Shown piece by piece: positions 24,861 through 32,311 of a stretch of 36,292 bases of DNA. Source of the DNA: an uncultured Paenibacillaceae bacterium (GTDB taxonomy: Bacteria > Bacillota > Bacilli > Paenibacillales > DA-C8); contig CALGAO010000059.1 in assembly GCA_937957685.1 (NCBI GenBank), positions 1 through 36,292 of the forward strand, written 5' to 3'. Both the position numbers and the translations under genes were made by a program. Under the pieces are notes generated by a model. It was not told the DNA's origin and ran no database searches. It was given only the letters and a program-made list of their open reading frames with translations. Every line of letters begins with the position of its first letter. Position 1 is the first letter of the stretch.

Positions 24861-26549
24861 TCAGTCGATCTTCATGACGCCGCCGGTGCTGGCCGATGTC
24901 ACCAGCTTCGAATAGCGGGCGAGGTAGCCGGTCTTCACCTTCGGCTCGAAGCCTGGCCACTTCGCACGGCGACGCTCCAGCTCTTCCTCGTCGATCAGCA
25001 GCGTGATCGTCCGGTTGTTCATATCGATCTCGATGATGTCCCCGTCCTCGACGAAGGCGATCGGTCCGCCTTCAGCAGCCTCCGGCGAGATATGGCCGAT
25101 GCTGATGCCGCGGGAAGCCCCGGAGAAGCGGCCGTCGGTGATCAGGCCGACCTTGGTGCCGAGGCCCATGCCGACGATCTGCGAGGTTGGCGCGAGCATC
25201 TCCGGCATGCCTGGGCCGCCCTTCGGCCCCTCGTAGCGGATGACGACGACATGGCCTTCCTTCACCTTGCCGCCCGCGATGCCGGCGAGCGCCTCCTCCT
25301 GCGAGTTGAAGCAGATGGCCGGGCCCTTGTGGTAGCCGCCAACGGACGGATCCACCGCGCCGACCTTGACGATGCTGCCGTTCGGCGCCAGGTTGCCGAA
25401 CAGGACAGCCAGTCCGCCGCGCTCGGAGTGCGGGTTGTCGAGAGGACGAATGACGTTGTGGTCCTTGATCTCGCAGCCTTCCACGTTCTCGCGCAGCGTC
25501 TTGCCAGAGACGGTGATGCATTCGCCGTGGATGGCGCCTTCCTTCTTCAGCAGCTCGTTGAGGATGGCGCTGACGCCGCCGGCGCGATGCACGTCTTCGA
25601 TATGGTAATCGGAAGCAGGCGCGATCTTCGCCAGATGCGGAACGCGGGAAGCCACTTCATTGATGCGTTCGATCGGATACTCGATGCCGGCTTCATGGGC
25701 GATCGCCAGCGTATGCAGGACGGTGTTGGTCGAGCCGCCCATCGCCATGTCGAGGGCGAAGGCGTTGTCGATCGCTTCCATCGTGACGATGTCACGCGGC
25801 TTGATGTCGAGTTCGATCAGCTTCATCAGCTGCTTGGCAGACTCTCTTACGAACTCCTTGCGCGCAGGGTCGATCGCGAGGATCGTGCCGTTGCCCGGGA
25901 GCGCCAGGCCAAGCGCTTCGGCCAGACAGTTCATCGAGTTGGCGGTGAACATGCCGGAGCAGGAGCCGCAGCTCGGACAGCCGTACATTTCCAGCTCGCG
26001 CAGATGGTTGTCGTCGATCAGACCGGATTGGTATGCGCCCACGCCTTCGAAGACCGAGGTCAGCGAGATCGCGCGTCCGTCCTTCGTTCTGCCTGCCTTC
26101 ATCGGACCGCCGCTGACGAAGATGGTCGGGATGTTGACGCGCAGTGCGCCCATCATCATGCCCGGTGTGATCTTGTCGCAGTTCGGGATGCAGACGAGGC
26201 CGTCGAACCAGTGGGCCGACACGACGGTCTCCAGCGAATCGGCGATGATCTCACGGCTCGGCAGCGAGTAGCGCATGCCGATATGTCCCATGGCGATGCC
26301 GTCGTCGACGCCGATCGTGTTGAACTCGAACGGCACGCCGCCTGCTTCGATGATCGCTTCCTTGACGATCTTGCCGAACTCCTGCAGATGCACGTGACCC
26401 GGTATGATGTCAATATATGAATTACATATCGCGATAAACGGTTTGTCGAAGTCTTCTTCCTTGACGCCGGCGGCGCGCAGCAAGCTGCGGTGAGGCGCGC
26501 GGTCAAAGCCCTTTTTGATCATGTCGGATCGCATCTTCTTGGCAGACAT
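24861..26549 (-). CDS. ilvD: dihydroxy-acid dehydratase
   Basis: A 562-residue enzyme that dehydrates 2,3-dihydroxy acids to 2-keto acids in valine, isoleucine and pantothenate synthesis. The iron-sulfur region is shown by PNCDKITPGM (Cys124) and GCPSCGSCSGMFTANSM (Cys191, 194, 197). The early motif reads NSYIDIIPGHVHL, without the Cys of the [2Fe-2S] plant/mycobacterial form, which suggests the oxygen-sensitive [4Fe-4S] class. DKGRFSGA-like DGRFSGASRG is near the C-terminus. Starts at 26582 and 26558 are possible, but GGGGG (about 26560) gives best spacing to ATG 26549. It stands alone, not with ilvBC or leu genes, and no T-box leader was found. Confidence 0.95.
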   Translation of the reverse strand: MSAKKMRSDMIKKGFDRAPHRSLLRAAGVKEEDFDKPFIAICNSYIDIIPGHVHLQEFGKIVKEAIIEAGGVPFEFNTIGVDDGIAMGHIGMRYSLPSREIIADSLETVVSAHWFDGLVCIPNCDKITPGMMMGALRVNIPTIFVSGGPMKAGRTKDGRAISLTSVFEGVGAYQSGLIDDNHLRELEMYGCPSCGSCSGMFTANSMNCLAEALGLALPGNGTILAIDPARKEFVRESAKQLMKLIELDIKPRDIVTMEAIDNAFALDMAMGGSTNTVLHTLAIAHEAGIEYPIERINEVASRVPHLAKIAPASDYHIEDVHRAGGVSAILNELLKKEGAIHGECITVSGKTLRENVEGCEIKDHNVIRPLDNPHSERGGLAVLFGNLAPNGSIVKVGAVDPSVGGYHKGPAICFNSQEEALAGIAGGKVKEGHVVVIRYEGPKGGPGMPEMLAPTSQIVGMGLGTKVGLITDGRFSGASRGISIGHISPEAAEGGPIAFVEDGDIIEIDMNNRTITLLIDEEELERRRAKWPGFEPKVKTGYLARYSKLVTSASTGGVMKID

Positions 26550-26832
26550 TTGTGTCATTCCCCCAATATCATTTAATGGCATGTCTAAAGTTTATCACAA
26601 TCAGGTAGGAAGTGAAATAGAGCGCTGACAAAGGATGCATCGCCAGAAACGCCGTACCGGAAGGGCGCGCGTTCGATCGTCCCCGGTCCTTCGTCCCGCC
26701 ATCAGCCAACAGCGAAGATAAACACAATCCAAGAAAAAACTCCGTACCCTCTTGCGAACATGTATAATAGGAGAGAAGCATTCCATCACATACAGGTAAA
26801 GGCGCATTGCGAAAAAACAGGAGGTGCGGCTG

Positions 26833-27288
26833 ATGGAGAAGCAAGGTCTATTGGGAAACCATGTGGTGGCGCAGATCGGCATCATCGTGCGCGATATCGA
26901 GGCGACGGCGCGGACATACGCGGAATTTTTCGGCATGGAGATGCCCGAGATCAACTGGACGGACATTCCCGAGAAAGCGCGCACGCAATATCGCGGAGAG
27001 CCGACGAACGCGCGGGCAAAGCTGGCTTTCATGAATATGGGTTCGCTGCAGCTGGAGCTGATCGAGCCGGACGAGCACCCGAGCACGTGGCGCGAATACC
27101 TGGACGAGCACGGCGAAGGCGTGCATCACATCGCGTTCTTCGTGAAAGGGATGAAGGAAAAGATCGAGCTGATGGGCAGTCAGGGCATGCCGCTGGTGCA
27201 GTATGGGAAATATACGGGCGGAAGATATGCGTATATGGACACATTCCCGCAGCTGAAGGTGATGCTGGAGCTGCTGGAGAACGATTGA
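26833..27288 (+). CDS. VOC-superfamily (glyoxalase/epimerase-like) protein
   Basis: A 151-residue metalloprotein of the vicinal oxygen chelate fold with two beta-alpha-beta-beta-beta modules. Possible metal ligands are Gln14 in VVAQIGIIV, Glu75 in LQLELIEP, His98 or His99 in GVHHIAFFV, and Glu146 in MLELLE. The LELIEP...HHIAF...ELLE pattern resembles methylmalonyl-CoA epimerase, but the first ligand is Gln rather than His and no mutase gene is nearby, so the reaction is open. AGGAGGTG at 26819-26826 selects ATG 26833 over in-frame GTG 26824. It leads an operon with the SDR gene 16 nt later. Confidence 0.82.
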   Translation: MEKQGLLGNHVVAQIGIIVRDIEATARTYAEFFGMEMPEINWTDIPEKARTQYRGEPTNARAKLAFMNMGSLQLELIEPDEHPSTWREYLDEHGEGVHHIAFFVKGMKEKIELMGSQGMPLVQYGKYTGGRYAYMDTFPQLKVMLELLEND

Positions 27289-27304
27289 CAGGAGGAGATG
27301 GGAT

Positions 27305-28009
27305 ATGATCATTCTGATCACCGGTGCCAACCGCGGACTCGGCCTGGCGCTCGCCCGCACCGCCGTGGAGCGAGGGCATACGGTGCTGGCCGGAGCGAGG
27401 TCGCTCTCCGAGAGGATGGAGCAACTGAACGAGCTGAAGGCTGCCGCGCCGGAGCAGGTGGTGCCGATCAGGCTGGATGTGAAGGATGAGGACAGCGTGC
27501 GCGAGGCGGCTCGCCAGGTGGCCGAGCGCTTGGGGAAGGTGGACGTGATCATCAACAATGCGGCGATCCTGCTCGGACGGGAGCAATCAATCGAGCAGGT
27601 CGACATGAATCACATGATCGAATCGATGGATGTCAATCTGTATGGTCCGATGCGCGTCGTCAAGCATTTCCTGCCGCTGGTGCGCAAGGCCGGACAGGGC
27701 TGCATCCTCAATGTCAGCTCGGAGGCGGGCAGCTTCCATCGCGCCTATGGCAGGGATTACCCGTATGCGCTGTCAAAGGCGGCGTTGAATCTGTTCACGC
27801 AGCGGCTCTACCTGGACCTGAAGGATGCGGGCATACGCGCCTTCGCCGTGCATCCGGGCTGGATGCGGACCGATATGGGCGGCGAGAACGCGCATCTGGA
27901 TCCGAAAGAATCAGCCGGAGCGCTGCTGGATCTGATCGAAGGCAGGCAGGAGGCGGAGCTTGAGCCGTTCGCCTTCGTCGACTATACGGGCAAGGCGTTC
28001 CCGATCTGA
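27305..28009 (+). CDS. short-chain dehydrogenase/reductase
   Basis: A 234-residue NAD(P)-dependent oxidoreductase. Cofactor motif TGANRGLG is at 6-13, NNAA at 84-87, and the catalytic Ser138/139, Tyr154 and Lys158 (YALSK) are present. The TGANRGLG form is typical of carbonyl-reductase / C-factor-like SDRs. GGAGGAG at about 27292-27298 precedes ATG 27305 directly after the VOC gene, so the two are likely translated from one mRNA. Substrate unknown. Confidence 0.9.
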   Translation: MIILITGANRGLGLALARTAVERGHTVLAGARSLSERMEQLNELKAAAPEQVVPIRLDVKDEDSVREAARQVAERLGKVDVIINNAAILLGREQSIEQVDMNHMIESMDVNLYGPMRVVKHFLPLVRKAGQGCILNVSSEAGSFHRAYGRDYPYALSKAALNLFTQRLYLDLKDAGIRAFAVHPGWMRTDMGGENAHLDPKESAGALLDLIEGRQEAELEPFAFVDYTGKAFPI

Positions 28010-28091
28010 TCGGTCAGGACGTTGCCGATCTGCATGACCGGACAGGCGGGCAAGCGCTTCACGCCAGAAATGATGGGAGGCACATCAGGAT

Positions 28092-28772
28092 ATGACTTGT
28101 CGAATCTACGCTGTGGCCGGAGATTACTATCATCGGGCTGACTGGTCGGAGCAGGCGCTGCGGGCGGCGGCCGATGTGCTGGAGCAGCGTCATCTGTTAT
28201 CGGACAGCACGGGGCCGGCCTTTGAGCTGAGCATGGTGCCGGCTGAGAAGCTGCGCGAGGCGCTCGGGGAGCGCCCGGATGTGCTCGTGATCACGAAGGA
28301 GCAGCGGCTGTTCCCGGAAGCATCGGAGCCCGGGCAATGGATGGACGAGGAGCTGCAAGCAGGGATCGAGCGGTATGTCTCCTCGGGCGGCGCGCTGCTG
28401 GCGCTGCATTCCGGTCTCGCCTATCAGACGGACGGCATCTACCGCCGCATGCTGCGCGGGTGGTTCCTGCACCATCCGGAGCAGAAAACGGTCCGCTACC
28501 GGATTGTAACCGGAGCCGGACATGTTCGGTTGACGGCCGATGCGGACTTTGCCTTCAAGGACGAGCATTATTTCGTTCACTGCGAGGAGGCGCAGACGCA
28601 TGTCTTCCTCCGCTCCGAATCGGAGGACGGAGAGTCGATCGCCGGCTGGACGCATGCCTACGGCGCGGGACGCGTCCTGTGCCTGACGCCCGCGCATACG
28701 CTGGAAGGTTTGACGGATCGCGCGTTTGTCCAGCTGCTCGCAGACTGTCTGCAGACGCTTCATTCCCGTTAG
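28092..28772 (+). CDS. ThuA-like protein
   Basis: A 226-residue cytoplasmic protein of the ThuA / trehalose-utilisation family, which has a class-I glutamine amidotransferase-like fold and occurs in sugar-metabolism loci. The LALHSG segment near 103-108 sits at the position of the amidotransferase nucleophile but has no Cys, as in other ThuA proteins. DEHYFVHCEE and GAGRVLCLTPAH near the C-terminus are typical. GGGAGG at 28076-28081 precedes ATG 28092 by 10 nt. It is followed by a clear terminator. Adjacent DUF1593 and esterase genes 6 kb downstream are of a similar ecological type, so a role in sugar or glycan catabolism is plausible. Confidence 0.75.
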   Translation: MTCRIYAVAGDYYHRADWSEQALRAAADVLEQRHLLSDSTGPAFELSMVPAEKLREALGERPDVLVITKEQRLFPEASEPGQWMDEELQAGIERYVSSGGALLALHSGLAYQTDGIYRRMLRGWFLHHPEQKTVRYRIVTGAGHVRLTADADFAFKDEHYFVHCEEAQTHVFLRSESEDGESIAGWTHAYGAGRVLCLTPAHTLEGLTDRAFVQLLADCLQTLHSR

Positions 28773-28792
28773 CCGCCTGTCCATAGGATCGT

Positions 28793-28842
28793 GGCCATCC
28801 GGAAGGTCAGCTGAGACTGGCCGATGGATGGCCTCGGTTTTT
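28793..28842 (+). terminator. terminator of the VOC-SDR-thuA-like unit
   Basis: GGCCATCC (28793-28800) pairs with GGATGGCC (28826-28833). CAG/CTG pairs further inside. A TTTTT run ends at 28842. Confidence 0.7.
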
Positions 28843-28869
28843 GATGGCGGCCGCACCCGGAGGAACGGG

Positions 28870-28983
28870 ATGAAAAATCGAACAAAATCGTTCGGGAAGT
28901 CGCCGTCACCGCTTATTTTGTACGATTTATCGCATATTACCGCGGCGTGCAACGGAGGCTGCCTGTCCGCAGTCATGGCGTGA
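28870..28983 (+). CDS. candidate 37-residue peptide, function unknown
   Basis: A small frame just after the thuA-like terminator: it starts MKNRTKSFGKSPSPLILYDL and ends with an AACNGGC motif and an alanine-rich tail. GGAGG at 28859-28863 lies 6 nt before ATG 28870, an ideal ribosome site. A basic N-terminus followed by a neutral, two-Cys C-terminus is the shape of some secreted or modified peptides, but no modification enzyme or dedicated exporter is in the window and no promoter is obvious. It may be a chance frame. Report as a candidate only. Confidence 0.3.
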   Translation: MKNRTKSFGKSPSPLILYDLSHITAACNGGCLSAVMA

Positions 28984-29119
28984 AGATACGTGGTGCGCAT
29001 GTAGCGGAAACCTGGAGGATATACGGATAAAGGCCAGGACCATATGCAGACCGTTTTAAGGGGGACAGAGAACTGTCAGGCAGTCCTCCACAGCTCGCCT
29101 AAAAATTTTAATAAAATAA

Positions 29120-29149
29120 TTGCACTTTTTAATCTAAATGTTTTAAGAT
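29120..29149 (+). promoter_or_regulatory. probable promoter of the lacI-like gene
   Basis: TTGCAC (29120-29125), 18 bp, TAAGAT (29144-29149) in an AT-rich island. Start near 29156; leader about 210 nt. Confidence 0.45.
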
Positions 29150-29240
29150 ATTCCATAAGAAGATGCAGCATTCGATTATCGCCGGAACAACGATCATAGA
29201 GGGATGAACCGGATAATCGATTCCAGCAGATGCGTTGTTC

Positions 29241-29259
29241 TGGAAGCGTTTACAAACGC
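29241..29259 (+). promoter_or_regulatory. cre-like site overlapping a LacI-type palindrome
   Basis: TGGAAGCGTTTACA (29241-29254) matches the CcpA catabolite-responsive element TGWAANCGNTNWCA at 13 of 14 positions. The overlapping GCGTTTACAAACGC (29246-29259) is a palindrome with 6-bp arms, the form bound by LacI/GalR dimers. It lies downstream of the promoter, where binding by CcpA or by the regulator itself would act as a roadblock. Confidence 0.65.
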
Positions 29260-29368
29260 GCGAGCGCATCACCAGAGCTGCGATGCCGTTCAGCGCATGG
29301 TCGGCGCAATCGGAGCGGTGTCTCAGGATGTTCCTGAGCTGAGCATTCTGTCCAAAGGAGAGCAGAGC

Positions 29369-30421
29369 ATGTCGATTGGAATCAAGGATATCGCCAGAAG
29401 AGCCAATGTCTCGATGGCTACCGTTTCTCTGGTGTTGAACAACAAGGCCGGAGTCAGTCCGGAAACGAGGAGAAGAGTTCTCTCGATCATCGATGAGATG
29501 GGCTATAAACCGAATCTGCCGTCGCGGCAAACGCCGACCAGGCGAGGGACGATCCGCTTCATCGTGTTCAACTCCCACGGTCAGGTTGTCGCCGACACGC
29601 CCTTCTTCGCCTCGCTCACAGGAGCGATCGATGCGGAGAGCAAGAAGGACGGCTTCCGTCTGGTCATCTCGCATATCTCCGAGAGGGACATCGAGGCCGA
29701 GCTCCGCCTGATCCGCGAGGAACAGACGCTGGAGGGCTTCATCCTCCTGGCGACGGAGATGAATGAAGGGCATCTTCAGCATTTTCTTGAGCTGGATATT
29801 CCGTTCGTCGTACTGGACAGCTACTTCGAGATGAAGCCGCTCAACCAGGTGGTGATCAACAATTGCGAAGGCGTCTGTAAGGCGATCCATCACCTGTATG
29901 AGAAAGGACATCGCCAGATCGGATATTGCGGCAGTTCGGTCATGATCAACAATTTCCTCGAGAGAAACCAGGCCTTCATTCAGGCGACGCGCCAACTGAA
30001 AATCCCGGTTCAGGAGCGGCACATCTTCAGGGTTCAGCCGACGATCGACGGAGCTTATCAGGATATGCTCGCCCGCTTGTCGGACTCGCTGGACCTGCCA
30101 ACGGCGCTGTTCGCCGACAACGATCTGATCGCGATGGGTGTTCTGAAAGCGCTTAAGGACAAAGGGGTCTCCGTTCCTGGCGACGTGTCGCTGATAGGAT
30201 TCGACGATCTGCCTTTCTGCGAGGTGACCGATCCTCCGCTTACGACGATCCGGGTCTTCAACAGGAGCATGGGGAAGCTGGCGGTGAAGCGTCTGAAGTC
30301 GCTGATCGAGGAGGGCACGGAGGAATTTGTGAAGATCGAGGTGGGCACGGCGTTGATACAGAGAGACAGTGTGGCTGAAGTTCCACTGTCCCACACCGGC
30401 AGATCAACGGCTCGCCAATGA
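29369..30421 (+). CDS. LacI/GalR-family transcriptional regulator
   Basis: A 350-residue sugar-responsive repressor. The N-terminal helix-turn-helix and hinge (IKDIARRANVSMATVSLVLN, about 5-24) are classic LacI, followed by the periplasmic-binding-like domain that binds a sugar. Core-domain landmarks include the ADNDLIAMGVLKAL and DVSLIGFDDLP segments. AAAGGAG at 29354-29360 selects ATG 29369. A cre-like palindrome lies in its leader. It is followed after 120 bp by the histidine kinase gene in the same direction. The sugar cannot be predicted, but the context of esterase and DUF1593 points to a glycan or nucleoside-linked sugar. Confidence 0.93.
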   Translation: MSIGIKDIARRANVSMATVSLVLNNKAGVSPETRRRVLSIIDEMGYKPNLPSRQTPTRRGTIRFIVFNSHGQVVADTPFFASLTGAIDAESKKDGFRLVISHISERDIEAELRLIREEQTLEGFILLATEMNEGHLQHFLELDIPFVVLDSYFEMKPLNQVVINNCEGVCKAIHHLYEKGHRQIGYCGSSVMINNFLERNQAFIQATRQLKIPVQERHIFRVQPTIDGAYQDMLARLSDSLDLPTALFADNDLIAMGVLKALKDKGVSVPGDVSLIGFDDLPFCEVTDPPLTTIRVFNRSMGKLAVKRLKSLIEEGTEEFVKIEVGTALIQRDSVAEVPLSHTGRSTARQ

Positions 30422-30541
30422 CGGCATTGCACGTTGACAGGCAAGACCGGGTGTCCGGGAAGGAGCCTGCTCACACCTGAACAGCTGCGGTTTACCATTG
30501 ACGGCAATCCATGCGGTCAGACCAGACAAGGGGGTTCGGTG

Positions 30542-32311
30542 ATGCGAAAGTTCAAGGCGCTGGTTCATACGCTTCGCTTCAAGCTGTTTGCTGCCGTGTT
30601 GCTGATTGCGATTCCGCTGATCGCGATCCTGATCATCACGAATACCTACTCCGTTGAAGTCATTCGCAATCAGGTGACGCAGTCCAACCGGAACATGTTG
30701 AGCCTGTATATGAACCGGATCGACGACAGTCTGCGGGAAGTGGACAACTACCTGTTCTCGCTCTCCGAGACGGAGAGCGATATGCTCATCATGAATTATC
30801 CGAAGGAGCGCAACAAGGGTGTCTATACGCTCACGAAGCTCAGACTTTTCCGCCAACTGACGTCAGACGTGATCTATTATCCTGTCGTGGATACCATATT
30901 CGTGTATTCCGTGCCCAACGACGATCTCATCATGACCCAGGCATTCGGCTCCAGCCTGGAGGAACGCTTCCATGTGCGCGGACAGATCCAGACGATGCTG
31001 AGAGAGCATGCTGCGAACGTGGACTATTCGCGATGGGAAGTCTGGACGGACGGCGTCGCATATTATCTTTACCATGTCGTCAAGAGCGGGGATGCCTACG
31101 TCGGAGCCTGGGTGAACTGCGCGAATCTGATGGTTCCGCTGAATCTGATCGACCTCGGCGACTCGGGACTGGCGCTCTTCACATCCAGCGAGCACGAACC
31201 GCTGACCAAGGCGCCGCTCATCGTGGATGAGGGGATCGATCTCACCTTGCCCGAGGACTCCTATGCGATCACGGGCAGGAACGATCACTACCTGGTCATG
31301 GGCGAGCGCTCCTCGCGAGGAAGCTTCCATCTCGTCGTGGCGATCCCGCAGCAGGTCATTCTCGAACAGTTGCCGCTCATCCATCGCATCTCCAGCGTCA
31401 TCGTCTTCGGCGCCATACTTCTGCTGGGCGCGCTGCTCATCTTCATGAGGCGTTCCTTCGCCACCCCGTTCAAGAAGGTGATCTCGGCGATGCGCAAGCT
31501 GCAGGACGGCCATTGGGACGTGGAGCTGGATCAGCATCCGTCCTCGACCGAGTTCGAGATCATGAACAAGACTTTCGAGCGGATGACGCACGAGATTCGC
31601 AAATTAAAGATCGACGTCTATGAAGAGAAACTGAAGCACCAACGAGCCGAGCTGAGGCATCTGCAGATGCAGATCAATCCGCATTTCTTCCTGAACTCCC
31701 TGAACATCATCTACAATCTGGCGACGGTGAAGGAGTTCGCGTTGATCCAGGAGATGGCGAAGTGTCTGGTCTCCTATTTCCGCTACATGTTTCGCAGCAA
31801 TTCCTACTTCGTCCCGCTGCGGGACGAGCTGACGCACACGGCGAACTACTGCCGCATCCAGGAGCTCAGGCTGCCAGGCAAGCTGACCTATACCATCGGG
31901 CAGGTGGATGAATCGCTGGCCAGGGTGGAAGTGCCCCCGCTGATGATCCATACGATCGTGGAGAACATCATGAAACATGCCCTGAATATGGATGGCATCA
32001 CGCACATCGAGGTATCTGTTGAAGTACGCCAGGAGCAGGACCAGGATTCCCATATCGTGATCCGCATTCGAGACAACGGTCCCGGCTTCCCGGAGCCGGT
32101 TCTGTCCAGACTGAAAAATGGCACCTGGTCCCAGGGCGATGGAGAACAGGTCGGCATCTGGAATGTGAAGATGCGGCTGGGCATTCTCTATCAGGACCAG
32201 GCCAGCATCCGCTTCTTCAATCATCCGCAAGGCGGAGCGGTGGTCGAGATCAGCATCCCCATCCATACTGACAAGGAGTTGGAGCCTCATGTACAGCGTG
32301 CTGTTGGTTGA
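30542..32311 (+). CDS. LytS/YesM-type sensor histidine kinase
   Basis: A 589-residue membrane sensor. The first helix is at about 14-34 and the second at 283-303, so residues 35-280 form an outside sensing domain. A HAMP-like linker (about 305-360) leads to the His_kinase domain with the phosphorylated His381 in QMQINPHFFLNSLN, the N box at about 468-480 with Asn475, and the G boxes DNGPGF (511-516) and GIWNVKMRL. This is the YesM class that pairs with AraC-type regulators to control carbohydrate uptake. AAGGGGGTT at about 30527-30534 selects ATG 30542. The gene overlaps the response regulator by 23 nt, showing tight coupling. Confidence 0.94.
   Translation: MRKFKALVHTLRFKLFAAVLLIAIPLIAILIITNTYSVEVIRNQVTQSNRNMLSLYMNRIDDSLREVDNYLFSLSETESDMLIMNYPKERNKGVYTLTKLRLFRQLTSDVIYYPVVDTIFVYSVPNDDLIMTQAFGSSLEERFHVRGQIQTMLREHAANVDYSRWEVWTDGVAYYLYHVVKSGDAYVGAWVNCANLMVPLNLIDLGDSGLALFTSSEHEPLTKAPLIVDEGIDLTLPEDSYAITGRNDHYLVMGERSSRGSFHLVVAIPQQVILEQLPLIHRISSVIVFGAILLLGALLIFMRRSFATPFKKVISAMRKLQDGHWDVELDQHPSSTEFEIMNKTFERMTHEIRKLKIDVYEEKLKHQRAELRHLQMQINPHFFLNSLNIIYNLATVKEFALIQEMAKCLVSYFRYMFRSNSYFVPLRDELTHTANYCRIQELRLPGKLTYTIGQVDESLARVEVPPLMIHTIVENIMKHALNMDGITHIEVSVEVRQEQDQDSHIVIRIRDNGPGFPEPVLSRLKNGTWSQGDGEQVGIWNVKMRLGILYQDQASIRFFNHPQGGAVVEISIPIHTDKELEPHVQRAVG

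Larger units (their letters stand above)
28984..29368. other. regulatory region before the LacI-type gene
   Basis: About 385 bp. It holds an AT-rich promoter (29120-29149), a cre-like site and overlapping palindrome (29241-29259), and a small hairpin GACAG/CTGTC at 29064-29077. The lacI frame is open back to 29204 but that extension has no ribosome site and contains the operator. Confidence 0.6.

Noticed and set aside
26550..26832. T-box riboswitch before ilvD
   Set aside because: No GGTGG-type core or terminator-antiterminator pair could be found by eye.
26569..26844. Minus-strand frame of 91 codons in the ilvD-VOC interval
   Set aside because: No ribosome site, no family resemblance, and it runs through the ilvD leader.
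28984..29368. Upstream extension of the lacI-like gene to 29204
   Set aside because: The extension lacks a ribosome site, includes the cre-like operator, and would put 55 extra residues before the conserved helix-turn-helix.
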